The notes under the pieces are model-generated. The model was given only the letters and a program-made list of their open reading frames with translations. It made no database searches and was not told where the DNA came from. Positions 58,276-64,000 of a stretch of 64,000 nucleotides of DNA are shown in pieces (positions within the stretch are counted from its first letter, which is position 1; each line of letters opens with the position of its first letter). The position numbers were made by a program, and so were the translations under genes. This stretch comes from Collinsella aerofaciens (lineage in GTDB: Bacteria; Actinomycetota; Coriobacteriia; Coriobacteriales; Coriobacteriaceae), in contig NZ_CABJDK010000001.1 in assembly GCF_902364355.1 (NCBI RefSeq), positions 62,001 to 126,000 of the forward strand. Direction: 5' to 3'.

Positions 58276-60426
58276 ATGGCATCCAAATACTCCATGAACG
58301 ACCGTCCCAGCTGGCCGCGCCGCGCCATCGTTACCGCCGGCGAGCCCTACGGCAACAAGGGTCTGCACTTTGGCCACGTCGGCGGCGTCTTTGTCCCGGC
58401 CGACTTCTTCGCCCGCTTCCTGCGCGACCGCCTGGGCCGCGAAAACGTCATCTTCACCTCGGGCACCGACTGCTACGGTTCGCCCATCATGGAGAGCTAC
58501 CGCAAGCTCAAGGAGAACGAGGGCTACGACAAGTCCATCGGCGAGTATGTCGAGTCCAATCACTCCCGCCAGGCCGCGACCCTCAACAACTACAACATCA
58601 GCTGCGACATCTACGGCGGCTCGGGCCTTGAGCCGGCGGCCCAGATCCACAACGAGGTGACTGCCGAGATTATCGAGCGCCTGCACGAGCAGGGCACCAT
58701 CTCCAAGCGCTCCACGCTGCAGTTCTACGATGCCAAGGCCGGCACGTTCCTCAACGGCCGCCAGGTCATCGGCCGCTGCCCCATCCAGGGCTGCAAGTCC
58801 GAGAAGGCTTATGCCGACGAGTGCGATCTGGGCCACCAGTTTGAGCCCGAGGAGCTCATCGCGCCCAAGAGCCAGCTCACCGGCGAGGTGCCCGAGCTGC
58901 GCCCGGTCGACAATCTCTACTTTGACCTGCCGGCCTACCTCGACTTTATGAAGACCTACACCGCCAAGCTCGCCCAGAACCCGCAGGTTCGCTCCGTGGT
59001 CTCCAAGACCATGGAGGAGTGGCTGCTGCCGGCTCAGCTCTACATCCAGAACAAGTTCCGCGAGGCCTTCGATGCCGTCGAGGACCAGCTCCCCGAGCAC
59101 ACCGTGCTGGAGCCCGAGGGCAACAAGAGCAGCTTTACCGTCACCTTCCCCAGCTGGAAGGAGCGCGACGACGCCCACGCGGTGCTCGCCAACGGTGGCG
59201 TGCGCTTCCGCAGCGGCAAGGCACTCGTGCCCTTCCGCATCACCGGCAACATCGACTGGGGCGTTCCGGTGCCCGAGGTCGATGGCGTCTCCGACGTCAC
59301 CTGCTGGTGCTGGCCCGAGAGCCTGTGGGCGCCCATCAGCTATACGCGTACCGTGCTCGCGCGCGATGCCAAGGCCGCCGGCGTGACCGAGGGCGTCGCC
59401 GCCCAGGATGCCGCCCTCATGGGCGAGCCCGCCGCCGACTCCACGCAGGTGCCCGCACCCACCTACCAGCACAGCTCGCTCGACTGGCGCGACTGGTGGT
59501 GCTCTGACGACGCTCAGATTTACCAGTTCATCGGTCAGGACAACATCTATTTCTACTGCATCGCGCAGACCGCCATGTGGGAGGCCCTGGGCTGGGACCT
59601 CACGCAGAGCACCGTCAGCGCCTGCTACCACCTGCTCTACATGGGCAAAAAGGCCAGCTCGTCCTCGCAGACGCCTCCCCCGCCGGCAGACGACCTGCTC
59701 AACCACTACACCTGCGAGCAGATGCGCGCGCACTGGCTGTCGCTCGGCCTATCCGAAAAGCCGGTGAGCTTTAGCCCCAAGGCATACGACACGCGTGTGA
59801 CCGGCAAGGACAAGGACGGCAACGAGGTACGCGCCTGCGACGACAAGCGCGTTATCGACCCGGCCCTTAAGGAGAGCGCGCTGCTGACCGGCGTGTTCAA
59901 CCGTCTGGCCCGCAGCTGCTTCTACGGCGTCGCCGTCAAGGAAGGCGACGAGAGCCCCTACCGCAACGGCTGCATCCCCGCCGGTGCCGCTTCTGACACC
60001 GTGGTCGAAGCCGCCCAGCAGGCAGCCCTCGCCTTTGAGCAGGCCATGTACAAGTTCGAGACGCACCGCGCGCTTGCCGTGTGCGACGACTACCTGCGCG
60101 CCGCCAACAAGCGCTGGAGCGACGCTTCCAAGGCCGCCAACAAGCTCGAAGGCAAGCCAGCAAACGCCGCGATGACGCAGGCCCTTGTCGACGCCTTTAC
60201 CGAGCTGCGCGTGGCGACCGTCCTGATGCACGGTATTGTGCCGGCCGGCTGCGAGCTCATCTGCGAGTACTTCGACGTCGACCCGGTCGCTTTCTTTAGC
60301 TGGGATAACATCTTTGCCTCCACGGACGAGTTCGTGGAGATCCTGGGCGAGAAGCCCGGCGAGCACCGCGTGAAGCCGCTGCCCCCGCGCTTCGACTTCT
60401 TTAGCAAGCACGAGAGCCAGTACTAA
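58276..60426 (+). CDS. metG: Methionyl-tRNA synthetase-like class I ligase
   Basis: The 716 residues align along the length of the bacterial MetRS. The HIGH-type motif is in LHFGHVGG (H31-H34), the Zn knuckle in GRCPIQGCKSEKAYADECDL near 170, and the region EPEELIAPKSQLTGEVPELR near 194 is typical of MetRS. The KMSKS loop, however, reads MGKKASSSSQTPPPP (about 456-470), so the second lysine of KMSKS is absent. Either this is a variant MetRS or a paralog with another role, and a regular metG could be elsewhere in the genome. AAGGAG is seven bases before the ATG at 58276. Confidence 0.8.
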   Translation: MASKYSMNDRPSWPRRAIVTAGEPYGNKGLHFGHVGGVFVPADFFARFLRDRLGRENVIFTSGTDCYGSPIMESYRKLKENEGYDKSIGEYVESNHSRQAATLNNYNISCDIYGGSGLEPAAQIHNEVTAEIIERLHEQGTISKRSTLQFYDAKAGTFLNGRQVIGRCPIQGCKSEKAYADECDLGHQFEPEELIAPKSQLTGEVPELRPVDNLYFDLPAYLDFMKTYTAKLAQNPQVRSVVSKTMEEWLLPAQLYIQNKFREAFDAVEDQLPEHTVLEPEGNKSSFTVTFPSWKERDDAHAVLANGGVRFRSGKALVPFRITGNIDWGVPVPEVDGVSDVTCWCWPESLWAPISYTRTVLARDAKAAGVTEGVAAQDAALMGEPAADSTQVPAPTYQHSSLDWRDWWCSDDAQIYQFIGQDNIYFYCIAQTAMWEALGWDLTQSTVSACYHLLYMGKKASSSSQTPPPPADDLLNHYTCEQMRAHWLSLGLSEKPVSFSPKAYDTRVTGKDKDGNEVRACDDKRVIDPALKESALLTGVFNRLARSCFYGVAVKEGDESPYRNGCIPAGAASDTVVEAAQQAALAFEQAMYKFETHRALAVCDDYLRAANKRWSDASKAANKLEGKPANAAMTQALVDAFTELRVATVLMHGIVPAGCELICEYFDVDPVAFFSWDNIFASTDEFVEILGEKPGEHRVKPLPPRFDFFSKHESQY

Positions 60427-60462
60427 ACACTCGACATGTAATGGAATGGGAAGGAAAGACGG

Positions 60463-61566
60463 ATGTCCAAGCCGCGTCGTCGTAAGCAGAAAAAGCAGGT
60501 CAAGGCCGAGCTCAAGCTCAGGCAGTTTGCCGCCACCGAGCTTTCCGACCAGCTTGCCGCCCTTCCCTGCGCCGCCGACCTGCCGCGCTTTATGGTCGAC
60601 ACGGTCGCCGGCGCCTATGCGCCCGCCGATGCCGAGCTTATGATCGAGGGCTTCGGCGCCGCGGCCACACGCCCGGTCACGCTGCGCGCCAACACGCTCA
60701 AGGCAACCGCCGAGGACATCGCCGCGGCGCTCGATGCCGCCGGCATCGCCCACCGCCCCGTCGCATGGTACCCGGACGCTTCCATCCTGCCCGAGGCCCA
60801 GGTTTCCGACCTGTGGGACCTCGACATCTACCGCGACGGCAAGATCTACTTGCAAAGTCTGTCGTCCATGATGCCGCCGTTGGTCTTGGGCGCCCAGGCC
60901 GGCGAGGACATCCTGGACATGTGCGCGGCCCCCGGCGGCAAGACGACGCAGATCGCCGCCCTCACCCAGGGCCAGGCACACCTCACCGCCTGCGAGATGA
61001 GCATTCCCCGCGCCGAGAAGCTCGAAGCCAACCTCCACCGCCAAGGCGCAAAAAACGTGCCCGTCATGCGCATCGACGCACGCGAGCTCGACGAGTTCTT
61101 CCGCTTTGACCGTATCCTGCTCGACGCTCCCTGCACCGGCACGGGCACAGTCGTCAGCGGCAACGAGAAGAGCCTGCGCGGCCTCACCGAGCAGTTGCTG
61201 AGCAGGTGCGCCCGCTCGCAGCGAGCACTTCTGGACCGCGCCATGGGAGCCCTCAAACCGGGCGGCACGCTCGTCTATTCGACTTGTTCGATCTTGCCGC
61301 AGGAAAACGAGGACGCCCTGCAAGAGGCCCTCGACAAGCACATGGACTGCGGGCTTATCCCCCTCGATGGCACGCCGAGCGAAAGTGAGGCACGCCGCGC
61401 CCAGGAAGCTGGTGAGGAGCCGCGCATCGAGTCCAACGCCCTGACCGAAGCCATTGCCGCGGGTCAGGTATCGGCCATCGCCAACGGCCTGCCCGGCACG
61501 CTCACCATTCCGCCCAGCCGCGACTTTGAGGGCTTCTACATTGCCCTGATCCGAAAACGCAGTTAG
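60463..61566 (+). CDS. RsmB/NOP family RNA m5C methyltransferase
   Basis: It is an SAM-dependent cytosine-C5 methyltransferase, probably for rRNA. The 367 residues have LRANTLKATAEDIAAAL near residue 75, DMCAAPGGKTTQIAAL near 150 (SAM binding), LLDAPCTGTGTV near 220 and LVYSTCSILPQENE near 273, where the two cysteines are the nucleophile and the release residue. It ends without the extra C-terminal PUA-type domain of RsmF. It lies 36 bases after the MetRS-like gene and is probably in the same operon. Confidence 0.92.
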   Translation: MSKPRRRKQKKQVKAELKLRQFAATELSDQLAALPCAADLPRFMVDTVAGAYAPADAELMIEGFGAAATRPVTLRANTLKATAEDIAAALDAAGIAHRPVAWYPDASILPEAQVSDLWDLDIYRDGKIYLQSLSSMMPPLVLGAQAGEDILDMCAAPGGKTTQIAALTQGQAHLTACEMSIPRAEKLEANLHRQGAKNVPVMRIDARELDEFFRFDRILLDAPCTGTGTVVSGNEKSLRGLTEQLLSRCARSQRALLDRAMGALKPGGTLVYSTCSILPQENEDALQEALDKHMDCGLIPLDGTPSESEARRAQEAGEEPRIESNALTEAIAAGQVSAIANGLPGTLTIPPSRDFEGFYIALIRKRS

Positions 61567-61590
61567 CGCACGGATCCAAAACTCAACAAG

Positions 61591-61761
61591 CTATCTCCGT
61601 GCGCGTTTGCCCTGCTGGTCGCGATGCTGTTTAAGCATCGTGCGCTCCTTGCGTTCGGCCCTTTTGCCCTTAATGGCCGTGACCACAAAGTAGATGACCG
61701 CGGCGGCAACAATTGCGCCCACACACAGGCCAATCGAGCCAAACATTGCTGTCAATTCCAT
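61591..61761 (-). CDS. Small membrane protein, 56 residues
   Basis: The reading frame begins with ATG 61761 behind GAGAGGTG and ends in TAG at 61591. The product has one hydrophobic helix (FGSIGLCVGAIVAAAVIYFV) and a strongly basic tail (KGKRAERKERTMLKQHRDQQ then GKRARR). It would sit in the membrane with its tail in the cytoplasm, where it could bind nucleic acid or acidic lipid. I do not recognise a family. The good ribosome site, the clear helix and the codon use make it likely to be real. It is convergent with the methyltransferase gene. Confidence 0.6.
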   Translation of the reverse strand: MELTAMFGSIGLCVGAIVAAAVIYFVVTAIKGKRAERKERTMLKQHRDQQGKRARR

Positions 61762-61952
61762 ACCGCGTCACCTCTCTTTTAAACGGGACTTTCAAGATAG
61801 CACCTCGATCCCCGCCACCACAGCTCCTTCACGTTCGCCGGCCCTTCGGTCTAACGAATTGCGTGGCGGGGAAAAATCAACTCGTCAAACGATTTAGCAT
61901 TCGCAATTCCGGCTGCATCGCGCCGGCCGTCATCGCATAGAATCGAGCTTCC

Positions 61953-63044
61953 ATGGATACCCTCAACGATCTAAATGAGCGCGTCGACGCCTTCGTCGGC
62001 ACCAGCTCCTTCGACACGCCTGCCGCGGCAAACGACCAAGCCCCCATCGATGTGCCCGCCGAGGTTCACGAGGACATCGTCGCCTCGGTCGATTTCTCCG
62101 AGGTCGAGCTCGCAGACGAGTTCACCGAGCCCCAGGTAGCCGTGACCCCCAACGGACTGCTCCCCATGGAGCCGCTGCCCATCGACGGGCGTTTGCGCAA
62201 GGCGGCCCTTCGCATGCCTGACGAGATTGAGGAGGCCAGCGGCTTCACGCTCTTTGGCCGCCGCATCAAGTCGCTCATTTACACCACCGATGTCGCGGTT
62301 ATCCGCAACTCCAACGCCGATGCCGTCTTTGCGGTCTACCCTTTCACGCCGCAGCCCGCCATTACGCAAGCGCTGCTGACCGTCGCCGAGTGCCCGGTCT
62401 TTGTAGGTGTGGGCGGTGGCACCACCACTGGTAAGCGCTCCGTGCAGATGGCAGCCGTCTCCGAGATGCAGGGCGCGGCGGGATGCGTGGTCAACTCCCC
62501 CGCCACCGCCGAGATGGTCGAGCACATCACCAACATCGCCGACATCCCCGTCATCGCTACGGTCGTTCGCTGCGACGACGATGCCCACGCCAAGGTGCGC
62601 GCTGGAGCCAAGATTCTCAACATCGCCGCCGGCAAGAACACGCCCCAGGTCCTACGCGAGCTGCGCAAGCACTATCCCAACCTGCCGCTCATCGCGCCGG
62701 GCGGCAAGACGCCAGAGAGCATCCGTGAAACCATCGCCGCCGGCGCCAACGCCATCATCTGGACGCCGCCTTCGGCCCAGCAGCTACAGACCGACATGAT
62801 GCAGCGTTATCGCAAGATGAAGGAAGACGCCACACCTGTCATCTCGCACGACGATGTGCCCATTATCGACCAGGTCTCCGCCGCCGAGGTCAGCCAGGTC
62901 GAGAACATGAATCCCGACGTGCCGATTCCCGACGAAGTCATCGAGCGCGTCGCTTCGATCCACGAGCGCGTCGAGGAGCATCGCGCCAACCGCGGCCTCA
63001 AGCCGTCACTGCACGGCTTCTTCTTCCGCGGAAAGAAACGCTAA
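61953..63044 (+). CDS. TIM-barrel aldolase-like protein, function unknown
   Basis: I cannot name this protein with certainty. The first 75 residues are acidic and low in complexity. The rest looks like a beta/alpha barrel: VFVGVGGGTTTGKRSVQMAA near residue 150, PVIATVVRCDDDAHAKVRAG near 198, AKILNIAAGKNTPQVLREL near 218 and PLIAPGGKTPESIRETIAAG near 242 then ANAIIWTPPSAQQL. The order resembles KDPG-aldolase-like barrels, but the catalytic Lys is not certain. The last 60 residues are again acidic and basic linker. It stands alone and ends in a terminator. Confidence 0.5.
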   Translation: MDTLNDLNERVDAFVGTSSFDTPAAANDQAPIDVPAEVHEDIVASVDFSEVELADEFTEPQVAVTPNGLLPMEPLPIDGRLRKAALRMPDEIEEASGFTLFGRRIKSLIYTTDVAVIRNSNADAVFAVYPFTPQPAITQALLTVAECPVFVGVGGGTTTGKRSVQMAAVSEMQGAAGCVVNSPATAEMVEHITNIADIPVIATVVRCDDDAHAKVRAGAKILNIAAGKNTPQVLRELRKHYPNLPLIAPGGKTPESIRETIAAGANAIIWTPPSAQQLQTDMMQRYRKMKEDATPVISHDDVPIIDQVSAAEVSQVENMNPDVPIPDEVIERVASIHERVEEHRANRGLKPSLHGFFFRGKKR

Positions 63045-63058
63045 CCCCCAACAGCAAG

Positions 63059-63095
63059 GCCCGCCCCACACAAACGTGAGGCGGGCCGTTTTCGT
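63059..63095 (+). terminator. Terminator of the barrel-protein gene
   Basis: GGCCCGCCCCAC pairs with GTGAGGCGGGCC, with one mismatch, around ACAAAC and is followed by GTTTTCGTTT. Confidence 0.85.
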
Positions 63096-63128
63096 TTGAG
63101 CAATCATGCAGCGATGTGATGGGGCAAA

Positions 63129-64000
63129 CTAATCCACGCGCTTGTCGCCCATAAAGAAGAGCGCCACCGTACCAGGTCCGGTATGCGAGCCAATCAGAGT
63201 ACCGATGTTATTGATCTCAATCTTGCCTTTAAGCTGCGGAATCTGTTCCTCGATCAGCGCCGCAACTGCTTCGGCATCCTCGCGGCACGCCGAGTGCGAC
63301 ATGATGCACTTACCCGAATAATCCGCACCGTCCTGCACGTGTGCCATCATGGTCTTAGCCATCTCGGAAATCGCGCGCTTCTTAGTGCGAATCTTCTCAC
63401 GTGGCGACAGCCCACCTTCGCAATCGACCGTCATAAGCGGGCAAATCTTAAGCGCCGTGCCGATGATCGCGCTCGCAGCCGAAATGCGACCGCCGCGCAG
63501 GTAGCTCGACAGATCGGTCGAGAAGAACCAGTGGTGCAGGTTGAGCTTGTGCTCCTCGATCCAGGCAGCCGTCTCGTCGAGTGAAGCCCCGCTATCGCGC
63601 ACGTCGGCGGCACATTCCGCCAGCAGGCCAAAGCCCGAAGACGCCGCCAGCGAATCGATGACGCGCACCTTGCCGCCCTGGGGATAGCGATCGGCGAGCA
63701 TCTGCGCCGCAACGCAAGCCGAGCCATACGTACCCGAAATACCCGACGACAACGTCAGGTGCAGCACGTCTTTACCCTCGGCAACAAGCGGCTCCCAAAA
63801 CTCCTCGTACTCACCCACGCTCACCTGAGACGTCTTGGGCATGGCGCCCGCGGATATCTGGGCAAAAAACTCGTCCGGCGTAATCGACTGATACAGATCG
63901 TCCGTATAGACAACATCGTCGATCTCGTAATGAAAACACACGACAGGGATATTGCGCGATTCAAAGAACTCCCGAGTTCGATCGGCGGCGGATTCACAGG
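63129..64000 (-). CDS. DegV family protein, third copy (5' end outside the window)
   Basis: At least 290 residues are visible; the frame is open to the window edge (CESAADRTREFFESRNIPVV precedes CFHYEIDDVVYTDD), so the true start is beyond base 64000. The visible part has SAADRTREF in place of the DegV N-terminal DSxxD region, MPKTSQVSVGEYEEF near residue 53, LSSGISGTYGSA near 85, YLRGGRISAASAIIGTALKI near 170 and GSHTGPGTVALFF at the end. Like the other two, it probably binds a fatty acid. Confidence 0.88.
   Translation of the reverse strand, partial: CESAADRTREFFESRNIPVVCFHYEIDDVVYTDDLYQSITPDEFFAQISAGAMPKTSQVSVGEYEEFWEPLVAEGKDVLHLTLSSGISGTYGSACVAAQMLADRYPQGGKVRVIDSLAASSGFGLLAECAADVRDSGASLDETAAWIEEHKLNLHHWFFSTDLSSYLRGGRISAASAIIGTALKICPLMTVDCEGGLSPREKIRTKKRAISEMAKTMMAHVQDGADYSGKCIMSHSACREDAEAVAALIEEQIPQLKGKIEINNIGTLIGSHTGPGTVALFFMGDKRVD

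Noticed and set aside
1..64000. CRISPR array or prophage
   Set aside because: No regularly spaced repeat-spacer series, cas gene, integrase, terminase or capsid gene was seen; the repeats found are dispersed single units.

Overview
The window is GC-rich bacterial chromosome with short intergenic gaps, strong Shine-Dalgarno sites and actinobacterial-type housekeeping genes (ATP-type PEP carboxykinase, DtxR-type regulator, Streptomyces-like prolyl aminopeptidase, QueH-type queuosine pathway, several DegV proteins). With the strongly anaerobe-like gene set this points to a gut Coriobacteriia member, most likely Collinsella; the genus is an inference from gene types and style, not from a marker gene.

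Layout. 1-8 kb: prolyl aminopeptidase end, proB, pncB, a small membrane protein, tRNA-Ala(CGC), a PflX-like radical SAM protein, a candidate 6S RNA, a WecA/TagO-like sugar-phosphate transferase and trpS. 8-21 kb: a nonsense-bearing MGMT-like gene, DegV, MarR, a B3/B4 (PheT-like) protein, pckA, a flippase-like protein, a PPP-type phosphatase, a NhaP2-like K+/H+ antiporter and the serC-serA operon. 21-30 kb: an endonuclease-fold orphan, M20 peptidase, a short DUF1015 protein, tandem histidine phosphatases, nitroreductase, HdeD-like and YaiI/YqxD proteins, an ArsP_2-type metal exporter and a DEDDh exonuclease. 30-35 kb: a second endonuclease-fold orphan, then a metal-resistance module (ArsR/SmtB repressor, free HMA protein, P1B ATPase) with three matching operators, then a DtxR regulator. 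35-45 kb: HAD phosphatase, Uup, pstSCAB, PepV-type dipeptidase, HAD phosphatase, DegV. 45-50 kb is an accessory, less GC-rich island: a 230-bp MITE-like element, a 1003-residue primase-helicase of the TOTE type, and a RelB/YafQ-type toxin-antitoxin pair. 50-58 kb: a LOG-family gene broken by TGA, tgt, an SDR oxidoreductase, a tail-anchored coiled-coil protein, queA, queH and a DUF3267 protein. 58-64 kb: a MetRS-like protein with a degenerate KMSKS loop, an RsmB/NOP methyltransferase, a 56-residue membrane protein, an aldolase-like barrel protein and a DegV gene running off the end.

The most unusual content is between the genes. There are at least four families of short palindromic repeats, three large inverted repeats or MITE-like elements, and two copies (52.36-52.52 kb and 55.48-55.71 kb) of a structured element whose stems differ in sequence but keep the same pairing plan, with conserved single-stranded blocks in between. 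Each copy starts exactly at the stop codon of a minus-strand gene. This looks like a structured RNA or a structured mobile repeat. The primase-helicase island and this paired element are the best candidates for little-described biology. Two conserved genes carry single in-frame stop codons, so strain decay or assembly error should be kept in mind.
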